Origin: Thermoleophilia bacterium
Lineage (GTDB): Bacteria > Actinomycetota > Thermoleophilia > Gaiellales > Gaiellaceae
Direction: 5' to 3'
Length of the DNA: 64,000 nucleotides
NCBI GenBank assembly: GCA_025928515.1
Contig: JAICJI010000006.1
Location: 1 to 64,000, forward strand
The stretch's first letter is position 1. Each line of letters opens with the position of its first letter. Shown here piece after piece: positions 26,653-34,480 of this stretch. The position numbers and the translations under genes are program-made. A model generated the notes under the pieces. The model was given only the letters and a program-made list of their open reading frames with translations, did not search any database and was not told where the DNA came from.

Positions 26653-27992
26653 TGGGGCTCCGTGTGGACGACGACGTCGGCGATCTCCGGCCGCTCGCGG
26701 CGGATGAGCTCCTCGATCCTGCTCGCGTCGGCGTGTGCGGCGGCGAGCGTATCGGCGCCGAGCCGCAGCGTGAGGTAGGCGACGAGACCCTCGTCCGTGT
26801 CGACGAAGCGAAGGTCGGCCGGATCGACCCCCAGCTCTGTCTGGACGATGCGGCGCACGGTCGCTGCGTCGCCTGCCACCTCGGTGCCCGCAGCCTGCTC
26901 GCCGAGCGGCTCGAGATGCGTCTGCACCGACGACACCTCGGGAACGGCCCGCTCGATCGCCCGCTCGACCTGCTCGGCGATCGCGTGCGCCTCCTCGAGT
27001 GCGAGCCCGCCGGGCAACTTGAGGTGGAGCGACAGCTGGGTCCCGCTCTCGACCGAGAGAACCGAGACGTTGTGCACCTCGCGGACGCGCGGTACGTCGA
27101 GCGCCGCGGCGTGCGCGCGCTCGCGCACGTCCGCGTCCGCAGGGCCGGCCGGCTCGACGTGGACGACGACGTCCGCTTCCGGGAGAGCCGCCTGCACCGC
27201 GCGCTCGACGAGGTCGGCCGCCGCGTGCCCCTGGCCGACAGCTGCTCCGTAATCGACGCCGATCACGACGTCCGCGAACACCCGCCCGGCCGCCTGGCGC
27301 ATGCGCAGACGGCGCAGCTGCACCGCGGGCCGCATGTCGACGATCGCCCTCCGCGCGGCCTCCTCTGCGGCCGCGGGAGCGCGATCCATGAGGACGTCCA
27401 CGTTGCGCCGCATCAGGCGCGCCGCAGCGACCAGAACGAGTGCGGCGACGAGGAGCGCCGCCACGGCATCAGCACGCGGATAGCCGGAACGCACGAGCAG
27501 CAGGCCGACGAGGACGGCGACCGAGCCGCCCAGGTCGCTGCCGAAATGGAGCGCGTTCGACGCGAGCGCGGGGCTCGAGTAGGCGCGGGCCGCACGCCAC
27601 GACGCCGTCGTCCGCGCGACGTCGATGCAGATCACGATCGCGACGACGACGAGCGCGTACCAGGTGGCGTGCACTGAGGTGCCGCCGTCGACGAGGCGCA
27701 CGATCGCCCGCCAGACGATGACGACGCTCGCGATGACGAGGATCGCGCCCTCGGCGAGCGCGGCGAGATGCTCGGCCTTCCCGTGCCCGTACTGGTGGCC
27801 GGGATCGGCGGGACGGATCGCAACGCCGACCGCAAAGAACGTCAGGAGCGCTGCGATCAGATCCGTGCCTGAGTGCGCTGCTTCCGAGACGAGCCCGAGG
27901 CTGTGGGTCGCCAGGCCCGTGCCCAGTTTCAGCGCGATCAGCGCAAGCGCAGCGAAGACCGACCAGAGCGCTGCTTTCCGCTGGGCTTCCAC
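26649..27992 (-). CDS. Cation diffusion facilitator transporter with three C-terminal domains
   Basis: Metal/proton antiporter, 447 residues. Six membrane spans occupy about residues 8-195, with metal sites near SEAAHSGTD (His40, Asp44) and SNALHFGSD (His149, Asp153). Unlike ordinary CDF proteins with one cytosolic dimerization domain, there are three tandem copies: about 212-282, 292-363 and 376-447, each ending in a VVVHxEP or VQTHLEP-like strand. Metal could be zinc, iron or manganese. The GTG has a TACGCT 7 bases upstream, so an internal promoter is likely. Confidence 0.92.
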   Translation of the reverse strand: MEAQRKAALWSVFAALALIALKLGTGLATHSLGLVSEAAHSGTDLIAALLTFFAVGVAIRPADPGHQYGHGKAEHLAALAEGAILVIASVVIVWRAIVRLVDGGTSVHATWYALVVVAIVICIDVARTTASWRAARAYSSPALASNALHFGSDLGGSVAVLVGLLLVRSGYPRADAVAALLVAALVLVAAARLMRRNVDVLMDRAPAAAEEAARRAIVDMRPAVQLRRLRMRQAAGRVFADVVIGVDYGAAVGQGHAAADLVERAVQAALPEADVVVHVEPAGPADADVRERAHAAALDVPRVREVHNVSVLSVESGTQLSLHLKLPGGLALEEAHAIAEQVERAIERAVPEVSSVQTHLEPLGEQAAGTEVAGDAATVRRIVQTELGVDPADLRFVDTDEGLVAYLTLRLGADTLAAAHADASRIEELIRRERPEIADVVVHTEPQ

Positions 27993-27999
27993 GCCGGGA

Positions 28000-28005
28000 A
28001 GCGTA
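28000..28005 (-). promoter_or_regulatory. Leaderless -10 element of the CDF transporter
   Basis: TACGCT on the minus strand, ending 7 bases before the GTG at 27992. Confidence 0.5.
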
Positions 28006-28014
28006 CGCAGCCCC

Positions 28015-28722
28015 CTAGACGCCGATCGGCTCCGGCGGCCAGATGAGCGCGTCCTGCCGGAACGCGAAGTGGCAGCGCGGCGTGCCGGGAAGCGCGAACG
28101 GCACGATCGTGGCCAGCTCGACCTCCGCCTCGGCGGGGCTCAGCACCCAGGGATCGTGGTGGATCTCGGCGCTCGCGTCGGCGGAGAAGAGGCGATACCG
28201 CTCCGCTAAGAACGACTCGAGGGAGCCGGACCCGGTCTTGGACGTCTCGCCCGTCGCCCGGTAGCGCGCGGCGAAGACGCGGCCCGGCTGGCCGATCCTC
28301 ACGCACTCCGTCTCCTGCCAGTCGCCGGCCGGCTCCAGCGTCATCCGCGCGTAGAACGCAGGCACGCGGTAGATCCGGCGCACGCCGAGCGCCGCGAGGC
28401 GACTCGAGGCGTCGATGCTGAAGAACCAGACGCCGGGGAGGCCGTCGGGGCCGCGGACGTACGTCCGGACGTTGAGCTGCAGGAAGGACGAGATGCCCGG
28501 CACCGGCAGCGCGCCACGAGCCCGCAGCGCACGCACGCGGAAGAACTGGATCCCGAGCCAGGCGCTGCCGTCGTGCTCCTCGATCTCGAGCTCGTCGGGC
28601 ACACGCTGACGGAGCTCGGCCTTCGCCACCGGCCAGTGCGCCCAGAACGTGTGCTCCCAGGTCTGGCCCAGTGTCCAGCGGCTGTCGGGCAGCGGGAACG
28701 GGCGATGGCCGACGCGGCGCAG
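28015..28722 (-). CDS. DUF2071 family protein (YqjF-like)
   Basis: Protein of unknown function with family signature from HRPFPLPDSRWTLGQTWE through FWAHWPVAKAELRQRVP, QLNVRTYVRGPDGLPGVWFF and IYRVPAFYARM to the end. The recognisable family region begins near 28710, upstream of the first GTG (28629), yet no ATG, GTG or TTG lies between it and the HPPD stop, which is in the same frame. CTG at 28722 would give 235 residues, near family length. A readthrough product fused to HPPD is the other possibility. The family is sure; the start is not. Confidence 0.75.
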   Translation of the reverse strand: MRRVGHRPFPLPDSRWTLGQTWEHTFWAHWPVAKAELRQRVPDELEIEEHDGSAWLGIQFFRVRALRARGALPVPGISSFLQLNVRTYVRGPDGLPGVWFFSIDASSRLAALGVRRIYRVPAFYARMTLEPAGDWQETECVRIGQPGRVFAARYRATGETSKTGSGSLESFLAERYRLFSADASAEIHHDPWVLSPAEAEVELATIVPFALPGTPRCHFAFRQDALIWPPEPIGV

Positions 28723-28779
28723 CGAGCGCGCCTGCCGGCTCGCAGCCCTCGCGTCGTCGAAGAGGTCCGTGAGGAGCTC

Positions 28780-29877
28780 CTAGAGGTTGCCGCGCAAGGC
28801 CTGCTCGCGCTCGATCGCCTCGAACAGCGCCTTGAAGTTGCCCTCACCGAACGTCGTCGCGCCGTGCCGTTCGATCACCTCGAAGAAGACCGTCGGCCGG
28901 TCCTGCGCCGTCTTCGTAAAGATCTGGAGCAGGTATCCGTCGTCGTCGCGGTCGACGAGGATCTTGTGCTCCTGCAGGATCGGCCACTCCTCCGCGATCT
29001 CGCCGACGCGACCCGGTGCCTCGTCGTAGTACGAGTCGGGCGTGTCGAGGAACAGGAAGCCGCGCTCCTTCATCGCCTCGACCGTGCCGACGATGTCCTT
29101 CGACGCGAGCGCGATGTGCTGCGCGCCGGCACCGCCGTAGAACTCGACGTACTCCTCGATCTGGCTCTTGCGCTTGCCCTCGGCGGGCTCGTTGATCGGG
29201 AACTTGACCTTGCCCGAGCCGTCCGACATGACCTTCGACATCAGAGCCGAGTACTCGGTCTGGATCTGGTCGTCGCCGAAGTGGAGGATGTTCGTCATCC
29301 CGAAGACGCGCTCGTAGAACTCGACCCAGTGGTTCATCCGGCCGAGCTCGACGTTGCCGACGACGTGGTCGATGTTGAGGAGACCGACGCCGGGGTCGGC
29401 GTGGCCGTTCTTCGCGACCGACACGTAGCCGGGCAGGAACGGCCCCGCATAGTCGGAGCGGTTGACGAACGTGTGGATCGTGTCGCCGTACGTCGCGATC
29501 GCCGAGAGCTCCACTGCGCCGAACTCGTCCTCGTCGCGCTTCGGCTCCATCACGCTGCGGGCGCCGCGCGAAACGGCCTCGCGGTAGGCCTGCGTCGCGT
29601 CGGGGACGGTTAGCGAGATGTCGCGGACACCGTCGCCGTGCCGCGCGCAGTGCTTCGTGATCTCGTGCTCCTCGCGCAACGCGCTCGTGACGACGAAGCG
29701 GACGTCCCCCTGCTCGAGGACGTAGGAGGCGCGGTCGCGGACTCCCGTCTCCGGCCCGGCATACGCGGTACGGGTGAAGCCCATCGCGTGCTCGTAGAAG
29801 TACGCGGCTTGCTTTGCGTTGCCGACCCAGAGCTCGACGTGATCCCAGCCCAGCAGCGGCATGAAGTCTTCGGCCAT
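28780..29877 (-). CDS. hppD: 4-hydroxyphenylpyruvate dioxygenase
   Basis: Fe(II) enzyme turning 4-hydroxyphenylpyruvate into homogentisate. The 365 residues form two vicinal-oxygen-chelate halves. The iron ligands are visible in the C-terminal half: His in LLNIDHVVGNVELGRMN, His in GAGAQHIALAS and Glu in VFFEVIERHG. LLGWDHVELWVGNAKQAAYF opens the first half. The ATG has CATAAT 6 bases upstream and no ribosome site. It heads the long minus-strand run that also includes homogentisate dioxygenase. Confidence 0.96.
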   Translation of the reverse strand: MAEDFMPLLGWDHVELWVGNAKQAAYFYEHAMGFTRTAYAGPETGVRDRASYVLEQGDVRFVVTSALREEHEITKHCARHGDGVRDISLTVPDATQAYREAVSRGARSVMEPKRDEDEFGAVELSAIATYGDTIHTFVNRSDYAGPFLPGYVSVAKNGHADPGVGLLNIDHVVGNVELGRMNHWVEFYERVFGMTNILHFGDDQIQTEYSALMSKVMSDGSGKVKFPINEPAEGKRKSQIEEYVEFYGGAGAQHIALASKDIVGTVEAMKERGFLFLDTPDSYYDEAPGRVGEIAEEWPILQEHKILVDRDDDGYLLQIFTKTAQDRPTVFFEVIERHGATTFGEGNFKALFEAIEREQALRGNL

Positions 29878-29883
29878 GTCCCG

Positions 29884-29889
29884 ATTATG
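29884..29889 (-). promoter_or_regulatory. Leaderless -10 element of hppD
   Basis: CATAAT on the minus strand (one mismatch to TATAAT), ending 6 bases before the hppD ATG. Confidence 0.5.
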
Positions 29890-29917
29890 CCTCTAGTCCG
29901 AGCCGAGGACGGCTCGC

Positions 29918-30811
29918 TCATTCAGCGGGCGAGACCACCGGTTGCCGCAACCGACGCTCGAGATAGATGCCGGCGAAGATGAGGACACCGCCGACGATCT
30001 CGAGCGCGTGCAGCGACTCGGAGAGGATCAGGAGCGCGAAAAGCACTCCGAAGAACGGCTGCATGTTGTTGAAGATCGAGGCACGCGCGGCGCCTACCCG
30101 GTCGACCGCGGTGAACCAGAGGATGTTCGTGAGGAAGAGCGGGCCGACGACTGCGTAGGCAAACCCGAGCCAGACGGTCCCGGAGAAGGCGAAGTCCTGG
30201 CGCGCAATCTGCGGGACGCTCACGAGTGCGAGCGGTGCCCAGCCGAGCGCGAGCACAAGGGCACTGATCCGGTAGGGCGAGTACCGCCGCATCAGCGGGG
30301 CGATGGCGATCGTGTACGCCGCCCACGTGATCGCGAGCGCGATCGAGAGCAGATCCCCTCTCCAGCCCGAGACGAGCCCGCCGCCGGCGCCGGTCGCGAT
30401 CAACGCAACGCCCGCGAAGGTCAGCCCTGCTCCGATCCAGAACGAGCTCTCCAGGTCCGACCGCAGGAAGACGATCGAGATCAGCCCGACGAACATCGGG
30501 CAGGAGCCAAAGAGCAGCGAGACAGTCGAGGCGTGGGCGAACTCCAGGCTGTAGACGAAGCACAGCTGGTTGACGAAGATCATCCCCGCCGCGATGCCGA
30601 CGTAGATCCAGTCAGCGCGGGCGATGCGCAGCGACCCTTCGCGCCACCAGGTGTAGATCCAGAAGAGGGCGATCGCGGCGAAGTAACGGATCGTCGCGTA
30701 GGCGAGCGGCAGCCAACCGTGCTCGAGCATGTACTTCGTGACGGTGACGTTGAGCGCCCACAGCAGGACGGCGCCGAGCAACATGGCATCCACGGCGGAA
30801 GGTCGGCGCAC
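29918..30811 (-). CDS. EamA/DMT superfamily transporter
   Basis: Membrane protein of 297 residues, ten predicted spans in two EamA repeats. It starts DAMLLGAVLLWALNVTVTKYML and includes FVYSLEFAHASTVSLLFGSCPMF and LFLTNILWFTAVDRVGAARASIFNN, which are typical RhaT/YdcZ-like stretches. Substrate is unknown. GTG at 30811 is chosen because TAGCTT ends 7 bases before it; a much longer open frame upstream is unrelated. It is divergent from the plus-strand fabL unit. Confidence 0.9.
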   Translation of the reverse strand: MRRPSAVDAMLLGAVLLWALNVTVTKYMLEHGWLPLAYATIRYFAAIALFWIYTWWREGSLRIARADWIYVGIAAGMIFVNQLCFVYSLEFAHASTVSLLFGSCPMFVGLISIVFLRSDLESSFWIGAGLTFAGVALIATGAGGGLVSGWRGDLLSIALAITWAAYTIAIAPLMRRYSPYRISALVLALGWAPLALVSVPQIARQDFAFSGTVWLGFAYAVVGPLFLTNILWFTAVDRVGAARASIFNNMQPFFGVLFALLILSESLHALEIVGGVLIFAGIYLERRLRQPVVSPAE

Positions 30812-30818
30812 GTCCGCG

Positions 30819-30824
30819 AAGCTA
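30819..30824 (-). promoter_or_regulatory. Leaderless -10 element of the EamA gene
   Basis: TAGCTT on the minus strand, ending 7 bases before the GTG at 30811. Confidence 0.5.
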
Positions 30825-30831
30825 CCTCCGT

Positions 30832-30837
30832 TACGCT
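30832..30837 (+). promoter_or_regulatory. Leaderless -10 element of the fabL unit
   Basis: TACGCT ends 8 bases before the ATG at 30846. It is 7 bases from the opposite-strand -10 of the divergent EamA gene. Confidence 0.5.
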
Positions 30838-30845
30838 CCGCTGCG

Positions 30846-31121
30846 ATGCCGGAGCCGACCTTCAGCGACGTCGACGACCTCGTCGGGCCCGCGACGCCGC
30901 ACTTCGCGTACCAGCTCCGCGCGCGCGTGCGCGAGCTCGTCCTCGACCTGCCCGAGGAGCACCGGGTGCGGCAGTACGCGGAGGAGAAGATCCAGCTGCT
31001 CGACCGGCTCGGCCATGCTTCCTCGAAGGCGGAGGACAGCCGCCGCGAGCCGCGCACGCGCCCCGGCTGGAGCGAGTTGCCCAGCTCGGCGCCTGCCGAC
31101 GCACCACTCCCCCGGCGATGA
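30846..31121 (+). CDS. Small conserved-looking protein of unknown function
   Basis: A 91-residue hydrophilic protein with a helical core (HFAYQLRARVRELVLDLPEEHRVRQYAEEKIQLLDRLG) and a Pro/Arg/Ser-rich tail. No family recognised. The ATG has a -10 hexamer 8 bases upstream, and the stop overlaps the fabL ATG as ATGA, both of which support it as a genuine first gene of the fabL unit. Confidence 0.65.
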   Translation: MPEPTFSDVDDLVGPATPHFAYQLRARVRELVLDLPEEHRVRQYAEEKIQLLDRLGHASSKAEDSRREPRTRPGWSELPSSAPADAPLPRR

Positions 31122-31852
31122 GCCTCCAAGGCGCCTCCGTGCTCGTCACCGGAGGAACGCGAGGGATCGGCCGGGCGATCGCGCTCCGGCTCGTGGCGGA
31201 CGGAGCTTCCCGCGCGGTGCTCGGCTACATGCGCAACGACAAGGCGGCTGAGGAGGCGGCGGCGCTCGTCCGCGAAGCAGGCGCAGAGCCGGTGCTCGTG
31301 CGTGGCAACGTCGCCGACGCGCGCACCGTCGACGAGCTTGCGTCGCACGGCCCGTACCGCGTCGTCGTCCACAACGCGGCGACGGGCGTGATCCGCCCCG
31401 CGCTCGAGACCGAGGACAAGCACTGGGACTGGACGCTGGCCGCGAACGCGCGGGCGCTCCTCTCCCTCGCGCGCGCAACCGCGCCCTCGATGGACGAGGG
31501 TGGCGCGATCCTGGCCATCTCGAGCCTCGGCTCGCAGCGGGTGCTGCCGAACTACGTCCTCGTCGGGACGTCGAAGGCGGCGCTCGAGTCGGTCGTCCGC
31601 TACCTCGCGGTCGACCTCGCACCGCGTGGCATCCACGTCAACTGCGTCTCGGCGGGCGTCGTCGAGACCGAAGCGCTCGACTGGTTCCCGAACAAGGAGC
31701 AGATGCTTGGGTCGGTGAAGCGGACACCGGCCGGGCGGCTCGTCGAGCCGGACGACGTCGCGGCGGCCGTCTCCTTCCTCTGCTCGCCGGACGCGGCGAT
31801 GATCTGCGGCCAGACGCTCGTCGTGGACGGCGGCTACTCCCTCGGGGCGTAG
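31118..31852 (+). CDS. fabL: Enoyl-[acyl-carrier-protein] reductase, FabL type
   Basis: Last reduction of each fatty-acid elongation cycle, NADPH-dependent. The 244-residue SDR protein has TGGTRGIGRA for the cofactor and an active site Tyr146-x6-Lys153 (NYVLVGTSKAAL). The six-residue spacing marks enoyl reductases, against three in ordinary SDRs. GSQRVLPNY, RYLAVDLAPRGIHVNCVSAG, DWFPNKEQ and CGQTLVVDGGYS follow FabL of Bacillus closely. Some bacteria carry FabL beside or in place of FabI. A plain SDR reductase is the alternative. It is translationally coupled to the small gene upstream and followed by a methyltransferase. Confidence 0.85.
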   Translation: MSLQGASVLVTGGTRGIGRAIALRLVADGASRAVLGYMRNDKAAEEAAALVREAGAEPVLVRGNVADARTVDELASHGPYRVVVHNAATGVIRPALETEDKHWDWTLAANARALLSLARATAPSMDEGGAILAISSLGSQRVLPNYVLVGTSKAALESVVRYLAVDLAPRGIHVNCVSAGVVETEALDWFPNKEQMLGSVKRTPAGRLVEPDDVAAAVSFLCSPDAAMICGQTLVVDGGYSLGA

Positions 31853-31859
31853 GCCGCCG

Positions 31860-32501
31860 ATGGAGCCGACCGAGGAGAACCTCCGAGCCTGGGAGACCGC
31901 GCACCGCGCTCGCGCCGAGCCGGTCTCGCTGCCGGCGTTCGTCCAGCGCACGCTCGGCGACCTGAAGGGCAAGCGCGTCCTGCACCTCCTGTGCGGGACA
32001 GGCGAGGCGACGGCGGCGCTGGCGGAACTCGGCGCCGTGGCCACGGGAGTCGATCCGCGAACGGCGGCGCTCGAGACGGCGCGCGAGCGATGGCCGAAGA
32101 TCCTCTGGGTCGACGGCGATCCGCAGTCGCTGCCGCGCCAGTTGCGACGCGGCCGCTTCGACCTCGTCTACTCGGGCGAGGGCGTCCTCGACGGGCTGAG
32201 CGACCTCGACGGCTGGGCGGCCGGGATGGGAGCCGCACTGCGCGAGAACGGCGAGCTGCTCGTCTTCGACGACCACCCCATCGCCGACTGCGTCGACGGG
32301 CTGCTCCGTTGGCGCAGCGACTACTTCCGCGACCCCGGCGATCCCGATCGCCTGTGGCGGATGGGACAGGTCGTGAGCGCGCTCGCCCGCGCCGGGCTGC
32401 ACGTCAAGGCGCTGGAGGAGTACCCGGGCGGCACCTCGCGCCGCCGCCACGACCGCCGCATCCCAGCGACGTTTCTCCTCTACGCGCGCCGCGCGGCCTA
32501 G
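31860..32501 (+). CDS. SAM-dependent class I methyltransferase
   Basis: Rossmann-fold methyltransferase, 213 residues. Motif I is VLHLLCGTGEATAALAELG with the acidic residue in GVDPRTAAL; motif II-like FDLVYSGEGVLDG and the LRENGELLVFDDHP strand follow. N-terminal RAWETAHRARAE resembles the bacterial methyltransferases annotated as SAM-dependent of unknown substrate. It lies 7 bases after fabL, so it is likely cotranscribed; that does not identify the substrate. Confidence 0.88.
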   Translation: MEPTEENLRAWETAHRARAEPVSLPAFVQRTLGDLKGKRVLHLLCGTGEATAALAELGAVATGVDPRTAALETARERWPKILWVDGDPQSLPRQLRRGRFDLVYSGEGVLDGLSDLDGWAAGMGAALRENGELLVFDDHPIADCVDGLLRWRSDYFRDPGDPDRLWRMGQVVSALARAGLHVKALEEYPGGTSRRRHDRRIPATFLLYARRAA

Positions 32502-32517
32502 GCCGCAGCAGCCCTGC

Positions 32518-33531
32518 TTAGGCCAGTCGCTCGAACGCTTCGTCGAGCTCGGTGTTGCTGATCGTCAACGGCGGCGTCGCCTGGATCAGGGACCCGTCAA
32601 GTCCGGCGGGGACGACGAGGACGCCACGCTCCAAGGCTTCGTCCATGCTGCCTGCGCATGCCCGAAGGATGCCGCGGCCGTGCCACCCCGCCTGCTCGAA
32701 CCGCTCGCCTGCTTCGTGCACACGATCGAGCAGGCGAGGCACCTCCTCGAGCACGACGAGGGCCGCGGCGCACGCGAGCGGGCTCCCGGTGTGCGTGTGC
32801 GTGTAGACGTCCTCGGGGCCGAGCTCCCAGACCTCCTCGAGGCCGTCGCGATAGAACAGCGCCGCCGAGAGCGGCAGGCCACCGCCCAGCGCCTTGCCGA
32901 CACAAAGCACGTCCGCGACCTCGTCGCCGGGCCACATCTCGCCCACCCGCCCGAGGCCGCAGAAGATCGAGTCGACGACGAGCAGCGCCCCGGCCTCGTC
33001 GCACCGCCGGCGCAGCGTCTCGAGGAACCGGTCGCCCGGCACGCGCGACCCGGCTCGTCCCTGCACCGGTTCGACGATCACGCAACCTGCGTCCCCCGGC
33101 AGCGCCCCCGGATCCTCGCCGTAGGCTCGCCGGTGAACAGGCCCCGGCAGCCACGGCGCGAACGGCTCGCGGAAGGGCTCGAGCCCCGTCGCCGCGAGCG
33201 CGAGCAGCCCCGTGCCGTGGTACGCACCGTCGAACGCGACGATGCCGGGCTTCCCCGTCGCGAGCAGCGCGGTCCGGAGCGCGATCTCGATCGCGTCCTC
33301 TCCGGTCACGCCGAGCTTCGCCGGCCGGGGAAGTGTCTCCCGCAGCCGCACCGTCACCTCGGCGTCGGCGAGATCTCCGAGGGCGTGCACCACCTCTTGC
33401 TCGCGCCAGGCCTCGAGGATCCTCGGATTCCGATGCCCGAGCGCCGCGACGCCGAAGCCGCCCGTCAGGTCGAGCAGCTCGCGCCCGTCGGCGAGCGTGA
33501 CGCGACAGCCCTCGGCGCGCGCCCAGATCAC
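32518..33531 (-). CDS. Class III PLP-dependent aminotransferase
   Basis: Pyridoxal-phosphate enzyme of the ornithine/acetylornithine/GABA aminotransferase family. It has LLDLTGGFGVAALGHRNP, FDGAYHGTGLLAL, the cofactor aspartate in LLVVDSIFCGLGRVG and the Schiff-base lysine in VLCVGKALGGGLPLSA, then THTHTGSPLACAAAL. At 337 residues it is shorter than the usual 400-450 because the N-terminal arm is reduced. GTG overlaps the proline dehydrogenase stop as GTGA. Since that enzyme makes pyrroline-5-carboxylate/glutamate semialdehyde, an ornithine aminotransferase role is plausible but unproven. Confidence 0.88.
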   Translation of the reverse strand: MIWARAEGCRVTLADGRELLDLTGGFGVAALGHRNPRILEAWREQEVVHALGDLADAEVTVRLRETLPRPAKLGVTGEDAIEIALRTALLATGKPGIVAFDGAYHGTGLLALAATGLEPFREPFAPWLPGPVHRRAYGEDPGALPGDAGCVIVEPVQGRAGSRVPGDRFLETLRRRCDEAGALLVVDSIFCGLGRVGEMWPGDEVADVLCVGKALGGGLPLSAALFYRDGLEEVWELGPEDVYTHTHTGSPLACAAALVVLEEVPRLLDRVHEAGERFEQAGWHGRGILRACAGSMDEALERGVLVVPAGLDGSLIQATPPLTISNTELDEAFERLA

Positions 33532-34448
33532 TGCGAACCGAGCCTGAGCACACGCCCGGCAGTCGCGCGCGCGATCGTCCCGGCCATGGCCGGATTCTCC
33601 TGCAGCCGCCGCAGAGAGTAGGCGTACCAGTGCTCGCCGAACGGGACGTAGACGCGCAGCCTGTGCCCCTCGGCGACGAGCGCGTCGCGCCGCTCCTCGC
33701 GCACGCCGAGCAGCATCTGGAGCTCGTAGTCGAGGGGCCCGAGCCCGCGCTGCGAGATCCGCGCGGGCGCCTCCCCGATCAACCACTCGTCGTGCGTCGC
33801 GACGCCGACGTAGCAACCGGCGTCGAGCAGCGCGTCGAGGCACGTGAGGAAGTTCGCCCGCACCGCCTCGTAGTCGACGAACGCGATCGTGCCCGGCTCG
33901 AGGTAGATGCCCTTGCAGAGCCGGACGCTCGGCTGCAGGTCTGCGAGCGCACGGACGTCGTCGAGCGTGCGCCGCAGCCGCGCCTGGAGGACGACACCGA
34001 GGTTCTCATGGCCGGCCTCGCGCAGCTCCCGATACAGCCGGAGCGTGTCGTCTGTGGTGGACGAGTCCTCCATGTCGATCCGCACGAAGTTGCCGTAACC
34101 GGCTGCGGTGCGGACGACGTCGAGGAGGTTCTCGCGGCAGAGCTCGTACGAAAGGCCGAGCCCGAGCGCGGTGAGCTTGACGCTCACGTTCGAGTCGAGC
34201 GCCGCCTTGTCGATCGCGGCGAACACGTCGCGATACGCCTGGGCGATCGCGCGTGTTTCCTCTTCGCGCGTGATCTCTTCCCCGAGGACGTCGACCGTCG
34301 CCATCTTCCCGCCGGCGTTGAGCTCGCGCACGCAGTCGATCGCCTCGGCGAGCGTCGCGCCGGCGATGTACCGCGAGGAGAACAACTGCACCACGGGCTT
34401 CGGCACCGCCGGCAGGAGGCGGACGATGGCGGAGTCGAGCAGCGACAC
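33528..34448 (-). CDS. Proline dehydrogenase (monofunctional)
   Basis: FAD enzyme oxidising proline to pyrroline-5-carboxylate. The 306-residue barrel has KMATVDVLGEEITREEET, VSVKLTALGLGLSYELC, FVRIDMEDSSTTDDTLRLY, VRLCKGIYLEP, VATHDEWLI, YELQMLLGVREERRD and the C-terminal YVPFGEHWYAYSLRRLQENP, all standard for PutA-type dehydrogenase domains. GTG at 34448 fits the typical N-terminus SLLDSAIVRLLPAVPK; TAGAAT lies 10 bases upstream. No P5C dehydrogenase domain is fused. Confidence 0.95.
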   Translation of the reverse strand: MSLLDSAIVRLLPAVPKPVVQLFSSRYIAGATLAEAIDCVRELNAGGKMATVDVLGEEITREEETRAIAQAYRDVFAAIDKAALDSNVSVKLTALGLGLSYELCRENLLDVVRTAAGYGNFVRIDMEDSSTTDDTLRLYRELREAGHENLGVVLQARLRRTLDDVRALADLQPSVRLCKGIYLEPGTIAFVDYEAVRANFLTCLDALLDAGCYVGVATHDEWLIGEAPARISQRGLGPLDYELQMLLGVREERRDALVAEGHRLRVYVPFGEHWYAYSLRRLQENPAMAGTIARATAGRVLRLGSQ

Positions 34449-34480
34449 GGGCGCGGCGATTCTACGCGCGGTCGCCGAAG

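Noticed and set aside
29942-31117. Long plus-strand frame leading into fabL
   Set aside because: It is antisense to the EamA transporter gene and charged low-complexity; fabL starts at the coupled ATG at 31118.
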